From Streptomyces malachitofuscus (lineage in GTDB: Bacteria > Actinomycetota > Actinomycetes > Streptomycetales > Streptomycetaceae), in assembly GCF_014650055.1 (NCBI RefSeq), contig NZ_BMUF01000020.1, positions 26,488-90,487 on the forward strand: a DNA stretch of 64,000 nt. Reading direction: 5' to 3'. This document shows, piece by piece, positions 1 to 8,796 of the stretch. Positions within the stretch are counted from its first letter, which is position 1. Each line of letters begins with the position of its first letter. The notes under the pieces are model-generated. The model was not told the origin of the DNA, searched no databases, and was given only the letters and a program-made list of their open reading frames with translations. The translations under genes and the position numbers were made by a program.

Positions 1-735
1 GGCGGTGTGCGGGGACGGCACCGGCTGGACCGGACAGCCGAGGCGGTCCGGGAGGTCGCGGGTGATGTCGGGGCGCAGCGCGCCGCCGCCGGCGAGCAGG
101 ACGCCGCGGCGCAGGGCGGTGCGGGTCAGCGCGGTGCGGTCCTGCCGCAGCATCGCCGTCACCATCCCGGTCACCGCCTCGGTGATGAGCTCGGGCTCCG
201 TGCCGTCGGTCAGGTCCGCGGTGCCCAGCGCGGCGCGGCGGGCGTCGGTCACCGCGCCGTCGACGAGCAGCACCACCTCGGTGAGGTGGGCGCCGATGTC
301 CACGACGAGCAGCGGCCGGATGTGGTCGGCGCCCGCGGCCAGCGCGACCGCCCGGGCGCCCGGGACGGTCAGTACGGCGCGCGGACGGAGGACCTCCACG
401 GCGGTGCGGGCCTCGGTACGGAAGGCGAGCCCGTCCAGGACCGGTGCCGTGACGACGACCAGCGGCCGGCCGATCCTCGGCATCCGGTGCCCGAGGAGCC
501 GTTCCAGCATGCGGGCCGTGCCGGGGGTGTCGACGATGGTCCCGCGCTGGATGGGGTGGACGGCCCCGGTGCCCGGGAAGGTCACGGTGGGCACGTCGAG
601 GACCATGCCCCGGCCGGCGATCCACGCGCGTGTGCGGGCGCTGCCCAGGTCGAGAGCGATACCTGAGCAGCGCCGGCACAGCGGCCAGTGCCGATGACGT
701 ACGGGAGCCGGCCGGGGGCGCCGGATCACAGTCAC
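1..735 (-). CDS. MreB/Mbl-like actin-family protein (3' end outside window)
   Basis: The gene reads leftward and runs off the window, so only about the first 245 codons are visible. After a basic N-terminal stretch the protein shows the phosphate-1 motif of the actin/Hsp70/MreB fold (IALDLGSARTRAW), then GMVLDVPTVTF, a phosphate-2 segment (LLVVDIGAHLTEVVLL) and an adenosine-motif-like LLAGGGALRPD. Family members are ATP-binding filament proteins linked to cell shape, and in streptomycetes to spore-wall synthesis. The GTG start at 735 overlaps the TGA of the upstream zinc-finger gene (GTGA), which suggests coupled translation. The first ~23 residues are unusual for MreB, and a later start near IALDLGS cannot be excluded. 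It could be a divergent actin paralogue rather than true MreB. Confidence 0.75.
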   Translation of the reverse strand, partial: MTVIRRPRPAPVRHRHWPLCRRCSGIALDLGSARTRAWIAGRGMVLDVPTVTFPGTGAVHPIQRGTIVDTPGTARMLERLLGHRMPRIGRPLVVVTAPVLDGLAFRTEARTAVEVLRPRAVLTVPGARAVALAAGADHIRPLLVVDIGAHLTEVVLLVDGAVTDARRAALGTADLTDGTEPELITEAVTGMVTAMLRQDRTALTRTALRRGVLLAGGGALRPDITRDLPDRLGCPVQPVPSPHTA

Positions 736-1100
736 CGGCCGGCCTCCCTCACCTGCTGGCAGCGCCCGCAGTAGCGGGCCTGGGGGACGATCAGCAGGCG
801 GTGGCGTTCGACCGGGCGGCGGCACAGATGACACGTGCCGTACTCCCCGGAGTCCATCCGGGCGAGCGCCGCCTCGACGTCGGCGAGCACCATGCGGGCG
901 GAGGCGGCGAGCTTGACGCCGACCTCGATCTGGGCGGCGTCCGCCTGCCGGCGCCGGTCGTCGGCACGGGTGGTGGAGGCGAACTGCCGCAGCTGCTCCT
1001 GGCGGAACAGCCGCTGCTCGTGCAGGTTCTCGCGCAGCGCGACGAGGTCCTCGGGGGTGAGAGCCGTGTCGCGCTCGCCGATGGTCTGGTGGGTCACCAC
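732..1100 (-). CDS. TraR/DksA-type zinc-finger protein
   Basis: 122 aa. A helical coiled-coil N-terminal half is followed by a C-terminal four-cysteine finger (CHLC about 25 residues before CGRC), the pattern of the TraR/DksA family that enters the RNA polymerase secondary channel or otherwise regulates transcription. The GTG start at 1100 follows a GAGGGG ribosome-binding site; a second in-frame GTG lies at 1097. The stop overlaps the start of the MreB-like gene by 4 bp. A second, related finger gene lies 46 bp upstream, so the three genes probably form one operon. Family membership is clear from the finger; the target promoters are unknown. Confidence 0.85.
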   Translation of the reverse strand: MVTHQTIGERDTALTPEDLVALRENLHEQRLFRQEQLRQFASTTRADDRRRQADAAQIEVGVKLAASARMVLADVEAALARMDSGEYGTCHLCRRPVERHRLLIVPQARYCGRCQQVREAGR

Positions 1101-1146
1101 TGCACCCCTCGGGCAGAGCGGGAGAGAAGGACGGTCGGGGCGGGCG

Positions 1147-1473
1147 TCAGGCCGCGCGCCGCTGGCAGGCGACGCAGTAGCGGGTGTGCGGGAGGATCTC
1201 CAGCCGCTCCGGCGGGACGGCCTTGGAGCAGCCCAGGCAGGTGCCGTAGGTGCCGTCGTCGACCCGGGCGAAGGCCTCGTCGATCTCCGTGAGGACGCGC
1301 TTGATCGCGTCGATCTGGTTGGACATCAGGTGGTCGCCGGGGCTCTGCCCGGTTTCGTCGAGTGCCTTGAGCTGTGCCAGCCGGGTCGTGCGGGCGTGTT
1401 CGAGCCGCTGACGGACCTCGTCCGCGGCCGGGATGGCGGTGCGCGGTTCGGTGCGGGGCAGGTCGAGCGACAC
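1147..1473 (-). CDS. TraR/DksA-type zinc-finger protein
   Basis: 108 aa. It has the DksA-like signature: a helical N-terminal half, then DDGTYGTCLGC and, about 20 residues later, YCVAC, giving a CxxC...CxxC zinc site. I chose GTG 1473 because GAGGAGG sits just upstream; the reading frame stays open much further but then runs antisense to the histidine kinase, which is not credible. It is paralogous to the downstream 732-1100 gene and shares the GEYGTC/GTYGTC finger start. The region 1474-1743 between it and the divergent kinase gene must hold promoters for both directions; I see no convincing -35/-10 pair there. Confidence 0.85.
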   Translation of the reverse strand: MSLDLPRTEPRTAIPAADEVRQRLEHARTTRLAQLKALDETGQSPGDHLMSNQIDAIKRVLTEIDEAFARVDDGTYGTCLGCSKAVPPERLEILPHTRYCVACQRRAA

Positions 1474-1743
1474 GTGGGTCCTCCTCGAAGACGTACGGGT
1501 GATGTCCTCACCATCGCCCGTTCCGTGCTTCACGCCCATCGGGCGCGGTACCCATCTGTGCGGGGTCCCAGGACCCACCCCGTCCGGTATGGGTCCGGCG
1601 GGTGACCGGAAATGGGGCGCGGGGCCCATCGACACCCGCCGTGCGGGCCGTGCACGCTGGCCGCTGTCCGCCGGGACCAGGGGCCGCGCCCGCACGACGA
1701 GGCACGGTGACCGACAGTAGAGGCAGACGAGAAAGAGGAAGGC

Positions 1744-2721
1744 GTGACCTCCGTGTCCCTGTACTGGCGGATCTTCGGGCTCAACGCGGTGGTGCTGGGC
1801 AGTGCCACCGCGCTGCTGCTGTGGGCTCCGGTGACCGTGTCCGTCCCGGTGCTGCTGACCGAGGCGGTGATCCTGGTGGGCGGGCTCGCCGTCATGCTCG
1901 TCGCCAACGCCGCGCTGCTGCGCATCGGGCTGGCCCCGCTCGACCGCGTCACCCGGCTGATGACCACCGTGGACCTGCTGCGCCCCGGTCAGCGGCTGCC
2001 GGTGCGGGGCGGCGGCGAGGTCGCCGATCTGGTCAGCACCTTCAACTCCATGCTGGAACGGCTGGAGGGGGAACGCGTCGCGAGCAGTGCCCGCGCCATC
2101 CTCGCCCAGGAGGGCGAGCGGCGCCGCATCGCCCAGGAGCTGCACGACGAGGTGGGGCAGAGCATGACCGCCGTGCTGCTGGCCCTGAAGCGGGCCTCGG
2201 ACGAGGCGTCCGAGCCGCTGCGCGGTGAGCTCCAGCAGGCCCAGGAGATCACCCGGGAGAGCCTCGACGAGGTCCGCCGGCTGGTGCGCCGGCTGCGCCC
2301 GGGCGTACTGGACGACCTCGGCCTGGTCAGCGCCGTGACGTCGCTCACCACCGAGTTCGCCACGCACACCGGGCTGCGGGTGGTGCGCCGTTTCGACCCC
2401 GATCTGCCGGGGCTCGACCACGAGACGGAGCTGGTGATCTACCGTGTGGCGCAGGAGAGTCTGACCAACGCCGCCCGGCACGCCGAGGCGCGGTCCGTGG
2501 AGGTGAGCCTCCGTGCGGTCGACTCCGGTGTCGTCCTGGAGGTGAGCGACGACGGACGCGGCATCGGCGCCGCGCAGGAGGGCGCCGGGCTTCGGGGGAT
2601 GCGGGAACGCGCGTTGCTGATCGGGGCCATGCTGGACATATCGAGCCCGGACGAGAACGCCGCGACAGCACGCGGGGCGCGTATCCGGCTCACCGTGCCC
2701 GCCGTCAGGAAGCAGTCATGA
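1744..2721 (+). CDS. Sensor histidine kinase, NarL/HisKA_3 type
   Basis: 325 aa. Two hydrophobic helices at about residues 10-30 and 38-58 anchor it in the membrane with almost no extracellular loop, followed by a HAMP-like linker (60-115). The dimerisation/phosphoacceptor motif RRRIAQELHDEVGQ has His134, and the ATPase domain ends with VSDDGRGIG and a GLRGMRERA segment typical of HisKA_3 kinases. Start GTG 1744 follows AGAGGAAGG. Its stop overlaps the response-regulator start (ATGA), so the pair is made together. The lack of a sensory loop suggests it detects a membrane or intramembrane signal, or a partner protein. Confidence 0.92.
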   Translation: MTSVSLYWRIFGLNAVVLGSATALLLWAPVTVSVPVLLTEAVILVGGLAVMLVANAALLRIGLAPLDRVTRLMTTVDLLRPGQRLPVRGGGEVADLVSTFNSMLERLEGERVASSARAILAQEGERRRIAQELHDEVGQSMTAVLLALKRASDEASEPLRGELQQAQEITRESLDEVRRLVRRLRPGVLDDLGLVSAVTSLTTEFATHTGLRVVRRFDPDLPGLDHETELVIYRVAQESLTNAARHAEARSVEVSLRAVDSGVVLEVSDDGRGIGAAQEGAGLRGMRERALLIGAMLDISSPDENAATARGARIRLTVPAVRKQS

Positions 2722-3404
2722 CCCATCAGGAACCCCAGCCCGACCACCGGACGCAGCCGAAGATCCGGATTCTGCTCGCCGACGACCACGCTCTGGTGCG
2801 GCGCGGCGTCCGGCTCATCCTCGACCGGGAGCCGGACCTGGAGGTGGTCGCCGAGGCGGGTGACGGTGCGGAGGCGATCGCCATGGCCCGTACCCATGAC
2901 ATCGACCTGGCGGTCCTGGACATCGCCATGCCGCGGCTGACCGGTCTGCAGGCCGCGCGCGAGCTGACCGCCCTGAAGCCGGGACTGCGCATCCTGATGC
3001 TGACGATGCACGACAACGAGCAGTATCTGTTCCAGGCGCTCAAGGCGGGGGCCGGCGGCTATGTGCTGAAGTCCGTCGCCGACCGTGATCTCGTCGCCGC
3101 CTGCCGGGCCGCGATGCGGGACGAGCCGTTCCTGTACCCGGGTGCGGTGACGGCCCTGATCCGCAACTACCTCGACCGGGTGCGGCACGGGGAGGAGGCG
3201 CCGGAGCAGCTGCTGACGCCACGCGAGGAGGAGGTGCTGAAGCTCGTCGCCGAGGGTCACTCGTCGAAGGAGATCGCCGAACTGCTGTTCATCAGCGTCA
3301 AGACCGTGCAGCGGCACCGCGAGAACCTGCTGCACAAGCTGGGGTTGCGGGACCGGCTCGAGCTGACCCGATACGCCATCCGCGCCGGGCTCGTCGAACC
3401 TTGA
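2718..3404 (+). CDS. LuxR/NarL-family response regulator
   Basis: 228 aa. Receiver domain with acidic pocket ADDH and phosphoacceptor Asp68 (LAVLDIAMP), the conserved Lys in YVLKSV, then a C-terminal LuxR helix-turn-helix (LTPREEEVLKLVAEGHSSKE). Cognate to the kinase it overlaps by 4 bp. Its TGA at 3402-3404 overlaps a TTG (3401) that could start the next, damaged, small gene. The DNA target is not deducible; promoters of the neighbouring secreted-protein/secDF genes or the dksA-like genes would be natural candidates. Confidence 0.93.
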   Translation: MTHQEPQPDHRTQPKIRILLADDHALVRRGVRLILDREPDLEVVAEAGDGAEAIAMARTHDIDLAVLDIAMPRLTGLQAARELTALKPGLRILMLTMHDNEQYLFQALKAGAGGYVLKSVADRDLVAACRAAMRDEPFLYPGAVTALIRNYLDRVRHGEEAPEQLLTPREEEVLKLVAEGHSSKEIAELLFISVKTVQRHRENLLHKLGLRDRLELTRYAIRAGLVEP

Positions 3405-3813
3405 CCGCCGACCCGCGGGGACGCTCCGCCCTCTTCCGTTCCGCCGTGCCGCGGCCGCCCTCGCCGCCTTCGCGGCCGTACTGCTGCCCCTCGGGGTCAC
3501 CGGCGGTGCCGAGTTCGTGCCCGGCGCCGTGTCCGCCCCCGCGACCTCCCCGGCGCCCGCGTCGTACTCCTTCGACACCCGTCCGTACAGCGACGACGCC
3601 TACGTCGGTGCCCGCACCGTGCTCACCCGGCCGGAGCGGGACGTCGCCGAGCGGACGGCGTCCGCCGGCCATGTGCTCTTCACCGCTGCCTACACGCCGC
3701 CCGTACCGCCGCGGCCGGTGCGCCCGGCGCCGGTGGCCGGGCATGCCCAGCCCGCCGCCGCGCACATGCCGTCCGATCTGGGACGGGCCCCTCCCACCGC
3801 CTCCAGCACCTGA
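3401..3813 (+). pseudogene. Small secreted protein gene, apparently frameshifted
   Basis: From about 3424 to the TGA at 3811-3813 one frame encodes a convincing export signal (basic FRRAAA, then a hydrophobic stretch AALAAFAAVLLPLGVTGG) followed by a Pro/Ala-rich 90-residue mature part containing SYSFDTRPYSDDAYVG. That frame has no ATG, GTG or TTG between the upstream stop at 3364 and the signal peptide. The natural coupled start is TTG 3401, which overlaps the response-regulator stop (TTGA), but it lies in the neighbouring frame. One extra base between about 3405 and 3445 (for example in the GGGG run at 3417-3420) would join the two. So this is a frameshift mutation, a sequencing error, or a -1 programmed shift. 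An internal GTG at 3517 would lose the signal. Confidence 0.45.
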
Positions 3814-3855
3814 GATTCCCTCTTCCTCTTCTCCGCGTGCCTGCTGGAGGCATCA

Positions 3856-6153
3856 GTGAAACGTCCCGCCCGCGTCAGGGCGTTGTTCGCGCTCGCCGTG
3901 ATCGCCGCATCCGTGTTCATCGCCGTCACCGTTCCGGTCCGTCTGGGGCTGGACCTCCGGGGCGGCACCCAGATCGTCCTGGAGACCCGTTCCACCGAGA
4001 CCGTCGAGGCCGACGGGGAGGCCACCGACCGCACCCTGGAGGTCCTGCGCGGCCGAGTCGACGCGCTCGGGGTGGCCGAGCCGAGCATCGTCCGCTCCGG
4101 TGAGAACCGGATCATCGTCGAACTGCCCGGCCTGCAGGACCCGCGCCAGGCGGCCGACGTCCTGGGCCGTACCGCACAGCTCTCCGTCCACCCGGTGCTC
4201 GGCATCGCCTCCGCGACCGACAAGCCGCAGGAGAAGGGCGAACAGATCCTGCCCGACGAGGCCGGCGAGCGGCTGCGACTCGGCACCGCGGCGCTCACCG
4301 GCCAGGACGTGAAGGACGCCGAGGGGCGGTTCGACCAGCAGGGCGGCGCGGGCTGGCACGTCACGGTGGACTTCGAGGACGGCAAGGGCTGGGCCCGGCT
4401 GACCGGTGAGGCCGCCTGCAACCCGGCGGGCGATCCGAAGCGCCGGGTCGCGATCGTGCTGGACGACAAGATCATCTCCTCGCCCCAGGTCGACCCGTCC
4501 GTCGCCTGCGGCGCGGGCATCACCGGCGGCTCCACCCAGATCACCGGTTCCTTCACCAGCGACGAGGCCAAGGAGCTCGCCCTGCTGATCAAGGGCGGCG
4601 CGCTCCCGGTGCCGGTCGACACGGTGGAGCAGCGGACCGTGGGCCCGACGCTGGGCGCCGAGGCCATCGAGGCGAGCGCCTGGGCGGCCGTCGTCGGCAC
4701 CGCGCTGACCGCGGTCTTCATCATCGTCGTCTACCGGCTGATGGGCGTCCTGGCCACCTTGGCCCTGCTCTGCTACGGCCTCATCTCCTACGCCGCTCTC
4801 GCCGCGCTCGGGGCGACGCTGACCCTGCCCGGACTCGCCGGTTTCGTCCTGGCCATCGGTATGGCGGTGGACGCCAACGTGCTGGTCTTCGAACGGGCCA
4901 GGGAGGAGTACGGCAAACGCAACCGGCCCAGCAGCCGCTCGGCCCTGACCGCCGGTTTCAAGGGCGCGTTCAGCGCCATCGCGGACTCCAACATCACCAC
5001 GCTGATCGCGGCGGTGCTGCTGTTCCTGCTGGCGTCGGGGCCGGTGAAGGGCTTCGGTGTCACGCTGGCCATCGGTGTCGTCGCGTCCATGATCAGCGCC
5101 CTGGTGATCACCCGGGTGCTGGCGGAGTTCGCGGTGGGCCGCCGCTGGGTGTACCGCCGGCCGGGGCTGACGGGGCTGGCCTCGATCGGGCGGGTCCGCG
5201 CGTACCTCACCCGGCGCAATCCGCAGCTGATGCGGCGTCCGCTCCGCTGGCTGGCGGTGTCGGCCGTCGTGCTCGTCCTCACCGGCGCGGGCATCGCGGT
5301 GCGCGGGCTCAACTTCGGTGTGGAGTTCACCGGCGGCCGGCTGATCGAGTACTCCACCGGCACCGCCGTCGACCCCGACCGGGCCCGGGAGGCGCTGGCC
5401 GACGCCGGCTTCCCGCAGGCGGTCGTGCAGTCCTCCGGCGACGACAAGCTGACGGTCCGCACCGAGGAACTGAGCAACGCGGAGGCCGTCGAGGTGGCCG
5501 ACGCCATCGCGGAGGTCGGCGGCGGCGCGGAGAAGGTCCGTGACGAGCTGATCGGTCCGAGCCTCGGCGACGAGCTGCGGCGCAACGCGCTGATCGCCCT
5601 CGGGCTGGCGCTCGCCGCCCAGCTGCTGTACCTCGCCGTGCGCTTCCGCTGGATGTTCGGTGCGGGCGCGGTCGCGGCGCTCGCGCACGACGTGGTGATC
5701 CTCACCGGCATCTTCGCCTGGCTGGGGAAGCCGATCGACGGTGTGTTCCTGGCCGCGCTGCTCACCGTGATCGGTTACTCGGTGAACGACTCGGTGGTGG
5801 TGTTCGACCGGATCCGCGAGCTGTGGCGCAAGGACAGCAAGGCGCCGCTGGACCAGGTGACGAATCTGGCGATCCTGCAGACGGTGCCGCGTACGGTCAA
5901 CACCGGTATCGGTGTGATCTTCATTCTGGCCGCGTTGGCCCTGCTGGGCGGTGACTCGCTCACCGACTTCGCGCTCGCGCTGCTGATCGGCATGCTGGTG
6001 GGCACGTACTCGTCGGTCCTGACCGCATCGCCCCTCGCCATCGAGCTCGACAAGTACGCCGGCGACGGCAGGCGCGGCCGGGGCCGCGGCGCTTCCAGGC
6101 GCCGCGACCGGGGAGGCACGGCCCGGGCCAAGGCCACCAGCCAGGGGAAGTAA
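3856..6153 (+). CDS. secDF: Fused protein-export membrane protein SecDF
   Basis: 765 aa. SecD part: first helix, then the P1 motif LGLDLRGGTQIVLE, a large extracytoplasmic domain ending near KGGALPVP, and transmembrane helices containing GMAVDANVLVFERAREE. SecF part from about residue 450: second LNFGVEFTGGRLIEY motif and helices with VIGYSVNDSVVVFDRIRE. SecDF uses the proton gradient to pull secreted proteins through SecYEG. Length fits fused SecDF rather than separate SecD and SecF. GTG 3856 has GGAGG five bases upstream. The C-terminal tail is short, basic and cytoplasmic. Streptomycetes usually also have separate secD/secF, so this is probably a second copy; its placement after a secreted-protein gene and a two-component system suggests a dedicated or stress-related export role. 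Confidence 0.95.
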   Translation: MKRPARVRALFALAVIAASVFIAVTVPVRLGLDLRGGTQIVLETRSTETVEADGEATDRTLEVLRGRVDALGVAEPSIVRSGENRIIVELPGLQDPRQAADVLGRTAQLSVHPVLGIASATDKPQEKGEQILPDEAGERLRLGTAALTGQDVKDAEGRFDQQGGAGWHVTVDFEDGKGWARLTGEAACNPAGDPKRRVAIVLDDKIISSPQVDPSVACGAGITGGSTQITGSFTSDEAKELALLIKGGALPVPVDTVEQRTVGPTLGAEAIEASAWAAVVGTALTAVFIIVVYRLMGVLATLALLCYGLISYAALAALGATLTLPGLAGFVLAIGMAVDANVLVFERAREEYGKRNRPSSRSALTAGFKGAFSAIADSNITTLIAAVLLFLLASGPVKGFGVTLAIGVVASMISALVITRVLAEFAVGRRWVYRRPGLTGLASIGRVRAYLTRRNPQLMRRPLRWLAVSAVVLVLTGAGIAVRGLNFGVEFTGGRLIEYSTGTAVDPDRAREALADAGFPQAVVQSSGDDKLTVRTEELSNAEAVEVADAIAEVGGGAEKVRDELIGPSLGDELRRNALIALGLALAAQLLYLAVRFRWMFGAGAVAALAHDVVILTGIFAWLGKPIDGVFLAALLTVIGYSVNDSVVVFDRIRELWRKDSKAPLDQVTNLAILQTVPRTVNTGIGVIFILAALALLGGDSLTDFALALLIGMLVGTYSSVLTASPLAIELDKYAGDGRRGRGRGASRRRDRGGTARAKATSQGK

Positions 6154-6157
6154 CGAG

Positions 6158-6188
6158 TCCGGCGGCTCCCCGCACGGGAGCCGCCGGA
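6158..6188 (+). terminator. Intrinsic terminator of secDF
   Basis: Perfect 13-bp inverted repeat (arms 6158-6170 and 6176-6188) with a CGCAC loop, five bases after the secDF stop. There is no U-tract, as is usual in high-GC actinomycetes. It precedes the tandem array. Confidence 0.85.
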
Positions 6189-6209
6189 TCCGGCCGCGAC
6201 GACCCCCAC

Positions 6210-6770
6210 TGCCGCGTCCCCGCGCGCAGCCGTGCCTCCCCCGTGCCGTCCCCACGGGCAGCCATGGCCCCCGTGCCGCATCCACGGGCAGTCGCACCGT
6301 CCCCTGCCGTCCCCACGGGCAGGCGCACCTCCCCCAGCGGCGTCGCCACCGGCAGCCGTAGCCCGTGTGCCGCATCCACGGGCAGTCGCACCGTCCCCTG
6401 CCGTCCCCACGGGCAGTCGCACCTCCCCCAGCGGCGTCCCCACCGGCAGTCCTAGCCCGTGTGCCGCATCCACGGGCAGTCGCACCGTCCCCTGCCGTCC
6501 CCACGGGCAGTCGCACCTCCCCCAGCGCCGTCCCCACCGGCAGTCCTAGCCCGTGTACCGCATCCACGGGCAGTCGCACCGTCCCGTGCCGTGCCCGCAG
6601 GCAGTCGTGCCCCCGTGCCGCTCCCGCAGGCAGGCGCACCTCCCCCAGCGCCGTCCCCGCAGGCAGTCATGGCCCCCGTGCCGTCCCCACGGGCAGGCGC
6701 ACCTCCCCCAGCGCCGTCCCCACCGGCAGTCCTAGCCCGTGTGCCGCTCCCGCGGGCAATCGTGCCTCCC
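6210..6770. repeat. Nested tandem hairpin array (about 31-bp units, 94-bp higher-order period)
   Basis: This is the 740-bp gap between the 3' ends of secDF and the ABC exporter. The core GGCAG/GCAG recurs with its last base at 6229, 6261, 6291, 6322, 6355, 6385, 6416, 6449, 6479, 6510, 6543, 6573, 6604, 6633, 6666, 6696, 6729 and, as GCAA, 6759. Spacings cycle 30/31/33, giving a 94-bp super-repeat, drifting to 93 at the right end, about 5.6 copies. Each unit folds by itself: CCCGTG...CACGGG, CTGCC...GGCAG, GCCG...CGGC or TGCC...GGCA. Reading frames stay open across it on both strands only because stop codons are rare in its composition; I do not call a gene. From 6770 to 6893 I see nothing else. 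Confidence 0.85.
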
Positions 6771-6893
6771 CCAGTGCCTCAAGGGCCTGGGAGGGTACCC
6801 CCAGGGCGGCACGGGTGGGCGCGACGGCACCCCGCGAGCGCCGGGCTGCGCGAACACCCCCCCGGCCCGCACCAACACCGCCGCGCCGCCTCC

Positions 6894-8789
6894 TCACGCC
6901 GCCGCAGGCTCGGCGTCCGGCCCGGTGGCCCGAGAGGCGAACTGGGTTCGATGCAGCTCGGCATAACGGCCCCCCACCGCCAGCAGCTGCTCATGCGTAC
7001 CGCGCTCCACCACCCGCCCCGCCTCGACGACCAGGATGAGATCCGCCGCCCGGACCGTGGACAGCCGATGCGCGATCACCACCGCCGTCCTGCCCTCCAG
7101 CGCCTCGGTGAGTGCCTCCTGGACGGCCGCCTCGGAGGTATTGTCCAGGTGCGCCGTGGCCTCGTCGAGGATGACGACCCGCTGGCGGGCCAGCAGCAGC
7201 CGGGCGATCGTCATGCGCTGGCGCTCGCCACCGGAGAGCCGGTAGCCGCGCTCCCCGACCACGGTGTCCAGCCCGTCGGGCAGCGCCCGGACGAGGGAGT
7301 CGAGGCGGGCCCGGCCCAGCGCTTCCCACAGCTCCGCGTCGCTCGCGCCCGGCCGGGCCAGCAGCAGATTGGCACGCACCGTGTCGTGGAAGAGATGACC
7401 GTCCTGGGTGACCATGCCGAGGGTGGCGCGCAGCGACCGGGCGGTCAGATCGCGCACGTCGACGCCGCCCACGCGCACGGCGCCCCCGTCGACGTCGTAC
7501 AGCCGGGGCAGCAGGCTCGCGATGGTCGACTTGCCCGCGCCGGAGGAGCCGACGAGGGCGACGGTCTGCCCCGGTTCGGCCCGGAAGGAGATGCCGTGCA
7601 GGACTTCCTCGCCGCCGCGCGAGTCGAGAGCCGCGACCTCCTCCAGCGAGGCCAGGGAGACCTTGTCGGCGGACGGGTAGCCGAAGCGGACGTCGTCGAA
7701 CTCCACGGAGACCGGCCCGCCCGGCAGGTCGCGGGCGTCCGGCTTCTCCCGGATGAGCGGCTCGAGGTCCAGGACCTCGAAGACCCGCTCGAAGCTGACC
7801 AGCGCGCTCATCACCTCGACCCGCGCCCCGGCCAGCGAGGTCAGCGGCGCGTACAGCCGGGTGAGCAGCAGTGCCAGTGCGACGACCGCGCCGGGTTCGA
7901 GGACGCCGCCGAGGGCGAGCCGCCCGCCGAGGCCGTAGACCAGGGCCAGCGCGAGGGCGGAGACGAGGGTGAGCGCGGTGATGAACACGGTCTGCGCCGT
8001 GGCCGTGCGCACGCCGATGTCCCGCACCCGGCGGGCGCGCACCGCGAACTCCTCCGACTCCTCCTCGGGGCGGCCGAACAGCTTCACCAGGGTGGCGCCG
8101 GGCGCGGAGAACCGCTCGGTCATCCGGGTGCCCATGGCCGCGTTCAGAGCGGCCGCCTCGCGCTGCATTCCGGCCATACGGCGGCCCATGCGGCGGGCGG
8201 GGATCACGAAGACCGGCAGCAGCACCAGGGACAGCAGGGTGATCTGCCAGGACAGGGTGAGCATCACGGCGAGAGTGAGGACCAGGGTGACCAGATTGCC
8301 GACCACGGTCGACAGGGTGTTGCTGAAGGCCCGCTGGGCGCCGATGACGTCGTTGTTGAGACGGGAGACGAGCGCTCCCGTACGGGTGCGTGTGAAGAAC
8401 GCGACGGGCATACGTTGGACATGGTCGAACACCGCTGTGCGCAGATCGAGGATGAGTTCCTCGCCGAGGGCGGCCGACAGTCTTCGGCCGAGGATGCCGA
8501 GGGCCGCCTCGACGATCGCGATCAGCGCGATGAGCAGGGCCAGACGGACGACCGTGGCCTCGTCACCGGCGGACACGATGGTGTCCACGACCCGTCCGGC
8601 CAGCACGGGGGTGGCGACGGCGAGGGCCGCGGTCGCCGTGCCGAGCAGCACGAACAGGACGAGCCGGCGGCGGTGCGGGCGGGCGAAGGCGCCGATGCGG
8701 CGCAGGGTCTCCCTGGTCACGGGGCGGTGCTCGTCCTCTGCGGACATGACGCTGCGCAGCTGTGTCCACGCTGTGGTCTCCATGCTCAT
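6894..8789 (-). CDS. ABC exporter, fused transmembrane and ATPase domains
   Basis: 631 aa. N-terminal type IV exporter membrane domain of six helices (about 40-330), with the exporter signature RMPVAFFTRTRTGALVSRL, then the nucleotide-binding domain with Walker A GSSGAGKS, signature LSGGERQRM and Walker B VVILDEATAHLD, and the H-loop IAHRLSTV. A half-transporter that acts as a homodimer or with a partner; substrate probably a drug, redox-cycling compound or lipid. ATG 8789 lies seven bases past a -10 hexamer, so the mRNA is probably leaderless, which fits the missing Shine-Dalgarno; ATG 8783 is an alternative. The SoxR/MerR-type box in its promoter suggests induction by redox-active molecules or another MerR ligand. 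Confidence 0.9.
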   Translation of the reverse strand: MSMETTAWTQLRSVMSAEDEHRPVTRETLRRIGAFARPHRRRLVLFVLLGTATAALAVATPVLAGRVVDTIVSAGDEATVVRLALLIALIAIVEAALGILGRRLSAALGEELILDLRTAVFDHVQRMPVAFFTRTRTGALVSRLNNDVIGAQRAFSNTLSTVVGNLVTLVLTLAVMLTLSWQITLLSLVLLPVFVIPARRMGRRMAGMQREAAALNAAMGTRMTERFSAPGATLVKLFGRPEEESEEFAVRARRVRDIGVRTATAQTVFITALTLVSALALALVYGLGGRLALGGVLEPGAVVALALLLTRLYAPLTSLAGARVEVMSALVSFERVFEVLDLEPLIREKPDARDLPGGPVSVEFDDVRFGYPSADKVSLASLEEVAALDSRGGEEVLHGISFRAEPGQTVALVGSSGAGKSTIASLLPRLYDVDGGAVRVGGVDVRDLTARSLRATLGMVTQDGHLFHDTVRANLLLARPGASDAELWEALGRARLDSLVRALPDGLDTVVGERGYRLSGGERQRMTIARLLLARQRVVILDEATAHLDNTSEAAVQEALTEALEGRTAVVIAHRLSTVRAADLILVVEAGRVVERGTHEQLLAVGGRYAELHRTQFASRATGPDAEPAAA

Positions 8790-8796
8790 GAACGCG

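Noticed and set aside
5..697. Plus-strand genes at the left end
   Set aside because: Shadow frames antisense to the MreB-like gene; low-complexity Arg/Ser/Pro protein with no motif.
3853..6639. Very long minus-strand frame opposite secDF and through the repeats
   Set aside because: Composition artefact of high GC; the opposite strand encodes a clear SecDF, and the frame has no domain.
6210..6770. CRISPR array
   Set aside because: Units are contiguous 30-33-bp variants of one sequence with a 94-bp higher-order period; there are no unique spacers and no cas genes.
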